DNA of 64,000 bases from Pseudaminobacter sp047739745 (GTDB lineage Bacteria; Pseudomonadota; Alphaproteobacteria; Rhizobiales; Rhizobiaceae): assembly GCF_047739745.1 (NCBI RefSeq), contig NZ_JBLLVA010000002.1, positions 62,001 to 126,000 of the forward strand, written 5' to 3'. Below are positions 52,100-61,723 of the stretch, in pieces. Below the pieces are notes generated by a model that was not told where the DNA came from, searched no databases, and saw only the letters and a list, made by a program, of their open reading frames with translations. Within the stretch, counting starts at the first letter, position 1; every line of letters starts with the position of its first letter. Made by a program: the position numbers and the translations under genes.

Positions 52100-54094
52100 A
52101 TGGATGACGATCGTAAGAAATTTCCGCGCAAAGGCGGGCCAAAACCGGGCGGACCGCGCGGCAAGGACGCTCCGCGCAAGGGCGGCAAGTTCGGTCTTGC
52201 CGGAAAGTCCCGGTTCGAAGGCGGCAAGCCGTCCGAGAAACTGGGCGACCGCACCGGCGCGAGCAAGCCCTTTGCCAAACGGCGCGCCGAATCTCAAACA
52301 TCTGGTGCGGAGCGGCCGAAACGTGAGTTCAGGCGCGACGAACGGCCACGCGACGGCGACGACGCGCGCCCGCAGCGCAGCGGGGCGCAGTTTCGCAAGG
52401 GGCCGCGCCCCGACGGCAAGCCCTATGAGAAGCGCGAAGGGCAGGGTGCGTCGCGCCCAGGCCGGTTCGAGCGTGGCGACCGCCCCCATAACGCCAGGGA
52501 GCGGGGTTCGGAAACCGGTGAGCGCCGCGAAAGGCGCTTCGATTCCGGTCCGCGTGATGACCGCAAGCCCTTTGTCCGCCGCCCTGAGCGTGAAGCGGAA
52601 ACGGCCAGCGAGAGGCCAGCCCGGCGCTTCGACAGGTCGCAGGGCCCGCGCGAAGGCGGTTTCGAGCGGCGTCCGAAGTCCGACGGGTTCAAGCGACCTG
52701 ACGCGGAGCGCAAACCATTTGCACGTGCAAAGGCCGTCGAAGAGGCGCCGGGCGAGCGCATTGCCAAGCGCTTGGCGCGGGTGGGCATTGCCTCGCGTCG
52801 CGATGCCGAGGAGTTGATTGCGGCAGGCCGCGTCAAGGTCAATGGCAAGGTGCTGGGCTCGCCCGCCTTCAACGTAATGCCTGATGACCGGATCGAACTT
52901 GACGGAAATCTCATTCCGCCGATCGAGCGGACGCGGCTGTTCCTGTTTCACAAGCCGGCCGGTCTTGTCACGACCAATCGCGACCCGGAAGGACGCAAGA
53001 CCATTTTCGACGCGCTTCCGGCTGAATTGCCGAGACTGATGACGGTCGGCCGACTCGATATCAACACCGAGGGCCTGCTGCTCCTGACCAATGACGGCGG
53101 GCTGGCGCGCGTGCTGGAATTGCCGGCCACCGGTTGGCTGCGCCGTTACCGGGTGCGCGTGCACGGCAAGGTCGATACGGATCGGCTTGCCGGCTTGAAG
53201 GACGGCATGGCGATCGACGGCGTCTTCTACGGTTCGGTGGAAGCCACGCTCGATCGCGAGCAGGGCAGCAATGCCTGGCTGACGCTCGCCTTACGCGAGG
53301 GCAAGAACCGCGAAGTGAAAAACATACTTGGCTCGCTCGGCCTCGACGTGACCCGGCTGATCCGCGTCTCCTATGGGCCGTTCCAGCTTGGCGAACTGCC
53401 GGAAGGGCACGTCCAGGAACTGAGCGGCCGTACGCTGCGCGACCAGCTTGGTGAACGGCTGATCGAAGAATCGGGCGCGAATTTCGAGGCCGATATCGTC
53501 AAGCCCTTCACCAACAAGCCGGCACGGCGCGAACATGACAAGCCGACCGACGAAGCTGCCTCACAGCGCGCACCGCGCCGTCCGCGACCGTTGAACGTCG
53601 GCGAGGGTGGGCTGATCAAGAATCGCCGGCGCGACGATGAACGCCATCGCGAAGACGTGCTCGGACGGTTGCAGACGAAACCGGATCGAGGCTTCAAGTC
53701 GGAGCGTGGGCCAGGTCCCGAGCGTGGCCCCAAGCCTGAACGAGGCGAGCGGCCAGCGCGTGTGGGCAAGCCCGCCGCGCGCGAGCAGCGGCCTGTCGAT
53801 CCGCCGGGCGGCCGGAAGGCGAATGTCTGGATGGCGCCGGGAGCGCGTCCGATCGGTGCCGGCAGGGCCGCGGCCGAAAAAGCGGAAGGCGGAAAGAAGG
53901 CGCATGGTGCTGGACATCACAAGCATAGCGGCAAGCCCTTCTTCGAAAAGCCCGGCGGTGGCAAATCCGGCTTCGGCAAGCCAAGGCGTCACGACGACGA
54001 GCGCGGCAACGGGCAGGGGGATGGTCCGCGTTCAGGCGGGCCGCGCCCGTCTGGACCGCGCGGGGGCAAGAGCGATGCGGATCGTCGGCGGTGA
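52100..54094 (+). CDS. rluB: RluB-like pseudouridine synthase with long disordered arms
   Basis: The RsuA/RluB-type core makes pseudouridine in rRNA. It spans roughly residues 215-465: an S4 domain (IAKRLARVGIASRRDAEEL), the catalytic GRLDINTEGLLLL with the essential Asp near residue 318, and REGKNREVKNIL. On both sides lie very long Arg/Lys/Gly-rich, low-complexity regions (about 210 residues before and 195 after), giving 664 residues against ~250-300 for E. coli RluB. The arms probably bind RNA. The end overlaps rsmD by 20 bases. Confidence 0.92.
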   Translation: MDDDRKKFPRKGGPKPGGPRGKDAPRKGGKFGLAGKSRFEGGKPSEKLGDRTGASKPFAKRRAESQTSGAERPKREFRRDERPRDGDDARPQRSGAQFRKGPRPDGKPYEKREGQGASRPGRFERGDRPHNARERGSETGERRERRFDSGPRDDRKPFVRRPEREAETASERPARRFDRSQGPREGGFERRPKSDGFKRPDAERKPFARAKAVEEAPGERIAKRLARVGIASRRDAEELIAAGRVKVNGKVLGSPAFNVMPDDRIELDGNLIPPIERTRLFLFHKPAGLVTTNRDPEGRKTIFDALPAELPRLMTVGRLDINTEGLLLLTNDGGLARVLELPATGWLRRYRVRVHGKVDTDRLAGLKDGMAIDGVFYGSVEATLDREQGSNAWLTLALREGKNREVKNILGSLGLDVTRLIRVSYGPFQLGELPEGHVQELSGRTLRDQLGERLIEESGANFEADIVKPFTNKPARREHDKPTDEAASQRAPRRPRPLNVGEGGLIKNRRRDDERHREDVLGRLQTKPDRGFKSERGPGPERGPKPERGERPARVGKPAAREQRPVDPPGGRKANVWMAPGARPIGAGRAAAEKAEGGKKAHGAGHHKHSGKPFFEKPGGGKSGFGKPRRHDDERGNGQGDGPRSGGPRPSGPRGGKSDADRRR

Positions 54095-54629
54095 ATTTCG
54101 CGGCAGGCCGCTCGCCACGCCGCGCACCAACGCCATCCGCCCGACAACCGACCGCACTCGCGAGGCGCTGTTCAATGTGCTGACGCATCGTTTCGGCGAG
54201 CGGCTGCAGGGCGCGCGCGTGCTCGACCTCTTCGCCGGAACGGGTGCCCTTGGCCTCGAGGCATTGTCGCGCGGAGCCTCGTTTTGCATGTTCATCGAGG
54301 ATTCCGCGGAAGGTCGGGGCCTGATCCGCACCAATGTCGATGCCTTCGGCCTGCAGGGCCGCACCAAGATCTTCCGCCGCGATGCGACCGGCCTTGGTCC
54401 GGCAGGCACGGTGCAGCCGTTCAACCTGGTGTTTGCCGATCCCCCTTATGGCAAGGGACTTGGCGAAGCCGCACTGCGCTCGGCTCGAACGGGCGGCTGG
54501 CTGCAAGCCAACGCGCTTTGCGTCGTCGAGGAAACGGCGGCCGCCCCGTTTGATCCCGGCGCGGGTTTTAAGGTGATCGACGAGCGCAGCTATGGCGAGA
54601 CCATCATTCGCCTGATGGAAAGCACCTGA
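54075..54629 (+). CDS. rsmD: 16S rRNA (guanine-966-N2)-methyltransferase RsmD
   Basis: RsmD methylates G966 in the 30S head. The 184-residue protein starts MRIVGGEFRGRPL, the conserved family N-terminus, which fixes the start inside the preceding gene. The SAM loop is VLDLFAGTGALGLEAL near residue 47, and the catalytic motif is FADPPYG near residue 119. Overlap with the pseudouridine synthase gene ties two rRNA-modification genes together. Confidence 0.95.
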   Translation: MRIVGGEFRGRPLATPRTNAIRPTTDRTREALFNVLTHRFGERLQGARVLDLFAGTGALGLEALSRGASFCMFIEDSAEGRGLIRTNVDAFGLQGRTKIFRRDATGLGPAGTVQPFNLVFADPPYGKGLGEAALRSARTGGWLQANALCVVEETAAAPFDPGAGFKVIDERSYGETIIRLMEST

Positions 54630-54754
54630 TACGCCCGGCGCGGATGCCGGTCTCGCTTTTTTGGTGCATGGTCCAGCTTCGGCCTTTTTCCGGCGTCAGT
54701 GACATTGGCCGAAAGTTTGGATGCAGGATTGCGCGAAGCTGCAAGGAGCGCTGG

Positions 54755-56239
54755 ATGATTTTCAAGGCTGGGCTTCTGGCGCGACGGGGAAGAAGGCTGC
54801 TGGCCGCATCCATCATGCTGCTGGCACTGCCATCTTCCGCCATGGCTGAAACTGGACAAGCCGGTGCGAACGTCACCCAGTTCGTCCTCGACAATGGCAT
54901 GGAGGTGGTGGTCATTCCCGACCACCGCGCCCCGATCGTCACCCACATGGTCTGGTACAAGGTCGGCAGCGCCGACGAACCTGCGGGTAAATCCGGCATT
55001 GCGCATTTTTTCGAGCACCTGATGTTCAAGGGAACCGCCAAGCACAAGGCGGGCGAGTTCGGAGCGCGGATCGCCGAGATTGGCGGCCATGAGAACGCCT
55101 TCACCTCCTACGATTATACGGCCTACTTCCAGACGGTGACGCCGGATGCACTTGAAACGATGATGAGCTTCGAGGCCGACCGCATGCGCAACCTGATCCT
55201 GACGGATGCGGTGATCGGACCCGAACGCGACGTCATCCTGGAGGAGCGCCGCTCCCGTGTCGAAGGCAGCCCACAGGCTCTGCTCGAGGAAGAGGTACAA
55301 GCCACGCTGTTCCAGAACCATCCATACCGCATACCGATAATCGGCTGGATGCATGAAATGGAGAAGCTGAACCGGGCCGAGGCCGTCGAGTTCTACGATC
55401 GCTATTATGCGCCGAACAACGCGGTTCTGGTGGTCGCGGGCGATGTCGAGCCCGATACGGTAAGGTCGATGGCCGAAAGGACCTATGGCAAGGTTGCGCG
55501 CGGCCCGGATCTGCCGCCGCGAATCCGCCCATCCGAACCCGAGCAGAATACCAGGCGAAGCGTGACGCTTACCGACAGGCGCGTAACCGTGCCGAGTTTT
55601 TCCAGGTCATGGGTGGTGCCCTCCTATCATCGGGCGACGCCTGGAGAGGCCGAGGCGCTCGATCTCCTGTCCGAGATACTGGGTGGCGGCACGAGAAGCC
55701 GGCTCTACCAGGCGCTGGTGGTCAAAGCCGGCATTGCCGCCGGTGCCGGTGCCTATTACGAAGGCACGACCCTCGACGACACCAGTTTCACGGTCTACGG
55801 CGCGCCGCGCGGTGCAAACGGATTGGAGGCGGTGGAGAAAGCCGTCGATGCCGAAATCGCTCGCATCATTCGGGATGGCGTGACGGAAACGGAACTGGAG
55901 AAGGCCAAGAACCGTTTCGTGCGCAGCACGATTTTCGCCCGGGACGATCAATCCAGCATGGCCAATATCTACGGCAGCACGCTTGCCACCGGCGGTACCG
56001 TGGAAGAGGTGCAGCAGTGGCCCGACAAGATTCGCGCCGTCACCGCCGCGGAGATCAAGGCGGTTGCAGTCAAATATCTGAACCCGGACGTTTCCGTGAG
56101 TGGCTATCTGCTGCCGGCGCAGGATAGCAGGCCGGAAGCCTCGGAAATTCCGCCTGAAATGATCAAACCCGAAACCGGGAAGGCCGACGAGCCGGGCCCG
56201 ATCGAAGCCGCGCCCACCGGCGCCGGCGCTGCCAACTGA
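54755..56239 (+). CDS. M16 zinc peptidase, catalytic subunit type
   Basis: The 494-residue exported protein has a signal peptide ending SSAMA near residue 33 and the inverted zinc motif H84-FFE-H88 with a downstream ligand glutamate in the ERDVILEERRSR region. Two M16 domains are visible, the second with the GGGTRSRLYQALVVKAG landmark. AAGGAG precedes the ATG at 54755. Its neighbour at 56254 lacks the zinc motif, so the two probably form a heterodimeric periplasmic peptidase. Confidence 0.93.
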   Translation: MIFKAGLLARRGRRLLAASIMLLALPSSAMAETGQAGANVTQFVLDNGMEVVVIPDHRAPIVTHMVWYKVGSADEPAGKSGIAHFFEHLMFKGTAKHKAGEFGARIAEIGGHENAFTSYDYTAYFQTVTPDALETMMSFEADRMRNLILTDAVIGPERDVILEERRSRVEGSPQALLEEEVQATLFQNHPYRIPIIGWMHEMEKLNRAEAVEFYDRYYAPNNAVLVVAGDVEPDTVRSMAERTYGKVARGPDLPPRIRPSEPEQNTRRSVTLTDRRVTVPSFSRSWVVPSYHRATPGEAEALDLLSEILGGGTRSRLYQALVVKAGIAAGAGAYYEGTTLDDTSFTVYGAPRGANGLEAVEKAVDAEIARIIRDGVTETELEKAKNRFVRSTIFARDDQSSMANIYGSTLATGGTVEEVQQWPDKIRAVTAAEIKAVAVKYLNPDVSVSGYLLPAQDSRPEASEIPPEMIKPETGKADEPGPIEAAPTGAGAAN

Positions 56240-56253
56240 TCGGGATAAGCGCC

Positions 56254-57609
56254 ATGATGAATTCGATCGAAACGCACATCCGGCCGCTGGCGGTCGCAAT
56301 CGCCGCGACAGTCATGGTCTTGACGCTGGCCTTATCGTCGGTCGCACCGGCGCGGGCCGAAATGAAAATACAGGAGGTAACGTCGCCGAAGGGCGTCAGC
56401 GCCTGGCTGGTCGAAGACTATTCCGTGCCGCTCATTTCCATCCGCTTTGCCTTCGAGGGTGGTTTCACGCAGGACCCCAGGGGCAAGGAGGGGCTTGCAA
56501 ACCTGATGACCGGCCTGTTTGACGAAGGGGCAGGCGATCTGGACAGTGAGGCCTTCCAGTCGCGCCTGGACGATGCCGGAGCCGAAATGGGTTTTGGCGA
56601 GACGCGCGACACTCTTTATGGCTCGATGCGCCTTCTGGCCGATCAGAAGGACGAGGCGCTGCAACTGCTCCGGCTGGCCATCACCGAGCCGCGCTTCGAC
56701 CAGGCGCCGATCGACCGTATCCGGTCACAGATCGTTTCCAACATCATTTCCAGCTCGCGTGATCCGGAAGTGGCGGCGCAGGTGAAGTGGTCGGCCGCGC
56801 TGTATGGCGACCATCCCTATGCGCGTCGCGATGAGGGAACCCAGGAGACGCTGGCGACGATCACCGCCGATGATCTGCGGGCATTTCATAAGGCGATCTT
56901 TGCCCGTGAGAATCTGAAGGTGGCGGTCGTCGGAGCAATCGACGCCGAAACGCTGAAGGGTGAGCTCGACCGGTTGTTCGGTGACCTTCCCCAGAAACCG
57001 ACCCTGACACCGATTGCCGACGTGCAGCCGAAGCTCGGGCAGGAGGTCCGTTTCGAATATCAACTGCCGCAAGCGCTGATCCAACTCGCCTATCCGGGCA
57101 TCGAGCGCGACGATCCCGCATTCTTCGACGCGGTGCTGATGAACCACATTCTGGGGGGCGGCACGTTCACTTCGCGGCTGTTCGATGAAGTGCGCGAAAA
57201 GCGGGGGCTCGCCTATGGCATCAGCTCGTCGCTCGTCAATTACGATCATGCCAACGCGCTGGTCATCGGCACCTCGACGCGCGCCGTCAGGGCTGACGAA
57301 ACGCTGAATGTCATTCGCGACATCGTGCGTGGCATGGCCGAAGAAGGCCCGACGGAGGCGGAACTCGATGCGGCGAAAAAGTACCTGATCGGCGCCTACG
57401 CCATCAACAATCTCGACTCCTCGAGTGCGATCGCCAGGACGCTGCTGGAATTGCAGATCGAGGAACTCGGCATCGACTATATCGACCGCCGTGCCGCGCT
57501 GATCGAGGCGGTGACGCTGGAGGGCACGCGCGAAGCGGCGAAAAGGCTGCTGCGCGCCGAACCGGCGGTGTTGATCGTCGGGCCGCCTCCCGGTGGAGGC
57601 AAGGAATGA
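56254..57609 (+). CDS. M16 peptidase family, non-catalytic partner
   Basis: The 451-residue exported protein has a signal peptide ending PARA near residue 36 and the same two-domain fold, but the region where HxxEH should be reads GLANLMTGLFDEGAG, so zinc cannot be bound. The R/Y substrate-binding landmark REKRGLAYGISSS is kept. This is like the alpha subunit of mitochondrial processing peptidase and of other bacterial M16B pairs. It starts 14 bases after the catalytic gene and overlaps the patatin gene by ATGA. Confidence 0.92.
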   Translation: MMNSIETHIRPLAVAIAATVMVLTLALSSVAPARAEMKIQEVTSPKGVSAWLVEDYSVPLISIRFAFEGGFTQDPRGKEGLANLMTGLFDEGAGDLDSEAFQSRLDDAGAEMGFGETRDTLYGSMRLLADQKDEALQLLRLAITEPRFDQAPIDRIRSQIVSNIISSSRDPEVAAQVKWSAALYGDHPYARRDEGTQETLATITADDLRAFHKAIFARENLKVAVVGAIDAETLKGELDRLFGDLPQKPTLTPIADVQPKLGQEVRFEYQLPQALIQLAYPGIERDDPAFFDAVLMNHILGGGTFTSRLFDEVREKRGLAYGISSSLVNYDHANALVIGTSTRAVRADETLNVIRDIVRGMAEEGPTEAELDAAKKYLIGAYAINNLDSSSAIARTLLELQIEELGIDYIDRRAALIEAVTLEGTREAAKRLLRAEPAVLIVGPPPGGGKE

Positions 57610-58448
57610 GCCCCACATTCGCCGTGGCGTTCGGAGGCGGCGGCGCGCGCGGGCTTGCCCATATCCATGTCATCGAGACGCTGGATGAACTCGGCATCCG
57701 GCCTGTGGTGATCGCCGGATCCTCGATCGGCGCGATCATGGGCGCGGGCATGGCCGCCGGTATGACCGGCAAGGAAATACACGAATACGCCCGCTCGATC
57801 CTTGGCAGACGCTCGGAAGTGGCAAGCCGCATGTGGCGCGCGCGGCCCGGCACGTTTTCCGAGATGATGGGCGGTATTCGCATCAGTCAGTTCAACATCG
57901 AGCGCATTCTCAAGGCTTTCCTGCCGATCCAGGTTCCGGATCACTTTTCCGAGCTGAAGATACCGCTGAAGGTAACGGCGACGGACTTCTTCGGCCACCG
58001 GCTCGAGGTCATACAGAAAGGCGATCTGCATTCGGCGCTTGCCGCCTCGGCCGCCATTCCGGCGGTGTTCCGTCCGGTCAAGCGCGGCTCCAAGCTTTTG
58101 ATCGACGGCGGTATATACAATCCGGTGCCATTCGATCTGGTCGAAAACGATGCCGATATCGTCATCGCGATCGATGTAGTCGGCGCACCGAGCGAGACCG
58201 GCCGCAAGCGACCCAACTCGCTCGACCTGATATTCGGCGCCAGTCAATTGATGATGCAGTCGATCACCGCCATCAAGCTCAGCCAGAGCCGGCCCGAAAT
58301 TTTTCTGCGCTCGCCCTCGTCCAGGTTCCGCGCGCTGGACTTTCTCAAGATCGATGCGGTCATGGCCGAGACAACCCCCATCAAGGATGAGTTGAAGCGC
58401 GCCGTCGATTTTGCCTTGCATCAAAGGGAAAGGCGGCTGAGGGGCTAG
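57606..58448 (+). CDS. Patatin-like phospholipase
   Basis: The 280-residue protein has all patatin marks: the oxyanion GGGGARG at residues 10-16, the nucleophile serine in GSSIG near residue 40, and the catalytic aspartate in DGG near residue 166. It is like the short RssA/NTE-type members. There is no signal peptide, so it acts inside the cell or at the inner membrane. Its start overlaps the M16 partner stop, implying coexpression with the peptidase pair. Confidence 0.93.
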   Translation: MSPTFAVAFGGGGARGLAHIHVIETLDELGIRPVVIAGSSIGAIMGAGMAAGMTGKEIHEYARSILGRRSEVASRMWRARPGTFSEMMGGIRISQFNIERILKAFLPIQVPDHFSELKIPLKVTATDFFGHRLEVIQKGDLHSALAASAAIPAVFRPVKRGSKLLIDGGIYNPVPFDLVENDADIVIAIDVVGAPSETGRKRPNSLDLIFGASQLMMQSITAIKLSQSRPEIFLRSPSSRFRALDFLKIDAVMAETTPIKDELKRAVDFALHQRERRLRG

Positions 58449-58461
58449 CCGCGATGCTGCC

Positions 58462-58878
58462 TCAATGCGCGAAAACCTGATCCAGGGAGCGAAAGCCCTT
58501 GAACTCCAGCGCGTTGCCAGAAGGATCGCGGATGAAAAGGGTGGCCTGCTCGCCAGGTTCGCCGGCAAAGCGCACCATCGGCCTTTCCAGCCAGTCGATG
58601 TCGGTGCGAGCCTTAAGGCGCGCGGCAAGCGCCTCCCACTCGTCCATCGTCAGGACGACGCCGAAATGCGGTATGGGCACGAGCTTGCCGCCAACTTGAC
58701 CGTCATTGGCGGCCTTTGCGGTTCCGGGTCGCAAATGTGCCGACATCTGGTGGCCATAGAGATCGAAATCGACCCAGGTCTCCGACGAGCGGCCGATGGC
58801 GCAGCCAAGCACGTCGCGGTAGAAGGTGCGGGTTGCTTCGAGGTCGTGGACTGGAAAGGCGAGGTGAAAGGGCGTCAT
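58462..58878 (-). CDS. VOC family (glyoxalase-like) protein
   Basis: The 138-residue protein has two beta-alpha-beta-beta-beta modules of the vicinal-oxygen-chelate fold. Metal-ligand candidates are the His in PFHLAFPV near residue 4, the His in IPHFGVVL, and the Glu in PSGNALEFKGF near the C-terminus. Substrate unknown. ATG 58878 starts directly at the fold; an upstream ATG at 58926 adds 16 unrelated residues. Confidence 0.87.
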   Translation of the reverse strand: MTPFHLAFPVHDLEATRTFYRDVLGCAIGRSSETWVDFDLYGHQMSAHLRPGTAKAANDGQVGGKLVPIPHFGVVLTMDEWEALAARLKARTDIDWLERPMVRFAGEPGEQATLFIRDPSGNALEFKGFRSLDQVFAH

Positions 58879-59193
58879 GCCGATGATTCCCGTTGATCCG
58901 AAGTGGAAGGGGTGCGCAAAGGCCACTATCCATTCGGGTTGAGTAAGATTTTAGAGCCTTTTTTGAGAAACCATTCCGGCGAGACAGATGGGGCGATTTT
59001 TCGAGAACCGGAGCGCAGTGGACGTTTGGTCCATGAACACCGGAAGCATAGAAAACCGCCGCAGATGTCCGCCGGAGCGGAATTGTCAAAACGGCTCTCA
59101 GCCATTGCACAAGCAGAGGCGGAACAATAGATGGTGCGGCAGGGTTTCGCGCCAACCGCCGCGAAGAAACCGATCTGGTTCAGGAAAGCTCAT
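58879..59193. other. Divergent intergenic region, VOC to pmbA
   Basis: The 315-base gap includes an AT-rich patch at 58938-58972 (TTGAGTAAGATTTTAG then TTTTTTGAG) that may be promoter-like. I see no supported gene or hairpin. Confidence 0.45.
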
Positions 59194-60549
59194 ATGACCG
59201 ATACCGATCACGACGCACGCGATCCCCAGAAATTGACCGATCGCGTTTCCGCTCTCGTGGAGGCGGCAAAGCGTGCAGGCGCGGATGCAGCCGACGCGGT
59301 GGCGGTGCGCGGCCGCTCGGCGAGCGTTTCCGTGCGGCTTGGCAAGGTAGAAGGAACGGAAGCCTCCGAAAGCGAGGATGTGTCGCTGCGGGTCTTTATC
59401 GGCAAGCGCGTCGCCAGCGTTTCGGCGACGGCCGCTTCGGACCCGGCGACACTGGCCGAACGTGCGGTTGCCATGGCCAGGGTTTCTCCCGAAGACCCGT
59501 TCCAGGGGCTGGCCGACGCGGCGCTTCTGGCGAAGGTGGTGAACGAACTCGATCTTTTCGATGACACAGCGGTTTCGGCCGAGCAGTTGAAAGCCGATGC
59601 GCTGGCGGCCGAGGAGGCAGCACTTGCGGTGCCGGGCGTCACCAATTCCGGCGGCAGCGGCGCCGGTGCCGGCTTCGGCGGGCTGGTTCTGGCCACCTCG
59701 CACGGATTTCTCGGCCATTATGTCGGCACGCGCTTTTCGCGTTCGGTAAGTATGGTCGCGGGTGAGGGCACCGGCATGGAGCGCGACTACGATTTTTCTT
59801 CGCGGCTGCATTTCGCCGATCTCGATACGCCTGAGACGATTGGAGTGAGCGCCGGCGAGCGGGCGGTGCGGCGGCTGAATGCCCGCAAGGCCCGGACCGG
59901 CCCGATCGATGTTGTTTTCGACCCGCGCGTGGCGCGTGGCATAGCAAGCCACCTTGCGGGTGCGATCAACGGCGCTTCCGTTGCCCGCAAGACGAGTTTT
60001 CTGCGAGACATGATGGGCAAGCAGGTCGCGGCAGGCGGCATAACCGTCATCGATGAGCCGCAGCGCCCGCGCGGCCCGGCCTCGCGGCCTTTCGACGGCG
60101 AGGGCGTGGCCGGCGAAAGGCTGGTGATGGTCGAAAACGGTGTGCTGAAACACTGGTTTCTTTCAACTTCCGCTGCCAGGGAACTCGGGCTTCAGACGAA
60201 CGGGCGCGGCGCCCGCAGCGGTTCCTCCGTCTCCCCAAGTTCGACCAATCTTTCCATCGAACCCGGCGTCGGCTCCCCGCAGGACCTGATCGGTTCGTTG
60301 AAGACCGGCTTCTATGTCACCGAAGTGTTTGGCCAGGGCGTCAACATGATCACCGGCGAATACAGCCGCGGCGCCTCGGGCTTCTGGATCGAGAATGGCG
60401 AGCTTGCCTATCCGGTATCGGAAGTGACGATTGCTTCCAATCTCAAGGATATGTTCCTCAATATGGTGCCGGCAAACGACATCGATCGCAATTTCGGCAC
60501 GGCTGCTCCCACCCTCCTGATTGGAGGAATGACGCTTGCCGGAAGCTGA
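59194..60549 (+). CDS. pmbA: TldD/PmbA family metallopeptidase, PmbA-type
   Basis: PmbA (TldE) pairs with TldD, a zinc peptidase that processes ribosomal peptides and the CcdA antitoxin in E. coli. The 451-residue protein shows the PmbA pattern (DVSLRVFIGKRVASVS, FDPRVARGIASHL, and the C-terminal GEYSRGASGFWIENGE and FGTAAPTLLIGGM). PmbA-type members lack TldD's zinc ligands. No tldD is nearby. GGAAAG precedes the ATG at 59194. It is the first gene of a run reaching lpxK. Confidence 0.92.
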   Translation: MTDTDHDARDPQKLTDRVSALVEAAKRAGADAADAVAVRGRSASVSVRLGKVEGTEASESEDVSLRVFIGKRVASVSATAASDPATLAERAVAMARVSPEDPFQGLADAALLAKVVNELDLFDDTAVSAEQLKADALAAEEAALAVPGVTNSGGSGAGAGFGGLVLATSHGFLGHYVGTRFSRSVSMVAGEGTGMERDYDFSSRLHFADLDTPETIGVSAGERAVRRLNARKARTGPIDVVFDPRVARGIASHLAGAINGASVARKTSFLRDMMGKQVAAGGITVIDEPQRPRGPASRPFDGEGVAGERLVMVENGVLKHWFLSTSAARELGLQTNGRGARSGSSVSPSSTNLSIEPGVGSPQDLIGSLKTGFYVTEVFGQGVNMITGEYSRGASGFWIENGELAYPVSEVTIASNLKDMFLNMVPANDIDRNFGTAAPTLLIGGMTLAGS

Positions 60550-61339
60550 GCCGTTCGTGTCGGCTGCCGCCGATGATTTGCCGCTATTGCTGGAAGCCGC
60601 GCGCGAAGCCGGCGAGATCGCATTGCGCTATTTCAAGAAAGACCCGCGAGTCTGGATGAAGGCAGGCCAGTCACCGGTGAGTGAAGCCGACTACGCGGCC
60701 GACAAATTCCTGCGCGAGACGCTTATGGCAGCCAGGCCGGACTATGGCTGGCTGTCGGAGGAAACGGCGGACGATGCCGCGCGGCTCCAAGCGCGGCGCA
60801 CCTTCGTGGTTGATCCGATCGACGGGACACGCGCATTCATCCAGGGACTGGAGACTTGGTGCGTCAGCGTCGCGGTGGTGGAAGGCGGCCAGACTATCGC
60901 GGGCGTTCTCGATTGTCCCGCGCTTGGCGAGATATTTTCCGCTCTGCCCGGCCGGGGTGCTCGCAGAAACGGCGAGGTCATCCATGTGCGTGAGGCGGGT
61001 GAACTGGTCGAGATCGGCGGGCCGAAGCATTTTTTCGACGCCATGCCACGGCACTGGCAACAGCGTGTCCGGCGCGTCGCCCATATTCCGTCACTGGCCT
61101 ATCGCCTGGCGATGATTGCCGAGGGCAGGCTCGACGCAACCTTCGTCAGGTCGAATGCGCATGATTGGGACATCGCCGCCGCCGACCTGATCCTGCGCGA
61201 AGCTGGCGGCCAAATGCTCGATGCTTTTGGCAAGCCGCCGTCTTATGGTGGCCGGGTGTCGAAACATGGCGTACTGGTGGCCGGAAGCGGCCCCCTGCTG
61301 AAGGTCATCGCCGGGGTTGTCGCCGAGGCTAACGCCTGA
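60536..61339 (+). CDS. Inositol-monophosphatase-family phosphatase (CysQ/HisN-like)
   Basis: The 267-residue Mg-dependent phosphatase has the three metal motifs: SEET near residue 75, DPIDGTRAF from residue 93, and WDIAAADLILREAGG near residue 212. Relatives hydrolyse 3'-phosphoadenosine 5'-phosphate, inositol phosphate or histidinol phosphate; the sequence alone does not decide. The TTG start at 60536 has GGAGGA at ideal spacing, and overlaps pmbA by 14 bases, showing coupling. Confidence 0.9.
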   Translation: MPEAEPFVSAAADDLPLLLEAAREAGEIALRYFKKDPRVWMKAGQSPVSEADYAADKFLRETLMAARPDYGWLSEETADDAARLQARRTFVVDPIDGTRAFIQGLETWCVSVAVVEGGQTIAGVLDCPALGEIFSALPGRGARRNGEVIHVREAGELVEIGGPKHFFDAMPRHWQQRVRRVAHIPSLAYRLAMIAEGRLDATFVRSNAHDWDIAAADLILREAGGQMLDAFGKPPSYGGRVSKHGVLVAGSGPLLKVIAGVVAEANA

Positions 61340-61471
61340 AGCGATCGAGGCGCGGCGGCGCTGTAAGACTTTGAATCTGCGTAAAATCGCTTCGTTCAAG
61401 TGGATTCCACTCGAACACGTTTTGCGCTAGAGACGATGGCAATTTTGCCCAACATGATTCAGGACTAGGAC

Positions 61472-61723
61472 ATGGCTGAGGAAAACGACAAAAAGCAGCT
61501 CCTGCATCTGGTGTTCGGTGGAGAACTGAAGAGCCTGGGCTCGACCGAATTCCGTGATCTCGACGCGCTGGATATTGTCGGCATCTATCCGGACTACCGC
61601 TCGGCCGAGGCAGCCTGGAAGGCGAAGGCGCAGGCCAGCGTCGACAATGCCCTCACGCGCTATTTCGTCGTTCATCTGCATCGGCTTCTCGACCCTGATC
61701 ACAACACACCTGGCCGGAGCTGA
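61472..61723 (+). CDS. DUF4170 protein
   Basis: This 83-residue protein matches the DUF4170 family of Alphaproteobacteria (HLVFGGELKSL, the VGIYPDYRSAEAAWKAKAQ segment, RYFVVHLHRLLDP). No function is known. It has no signal or membrane helix. It overlaps the acyltransferase gene by one base (TGATG) and so is embedded in the envelope operon leading to waaA and lpxK. Confidence 0.9.
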   Translation: MAEENDKKQLLHLVFGGELKSLGSTEFRDLDALDIVGIYPDYRSAEAAWKAKAQASVDNALTRYFVVHLHRLLDPDHNTPGRS

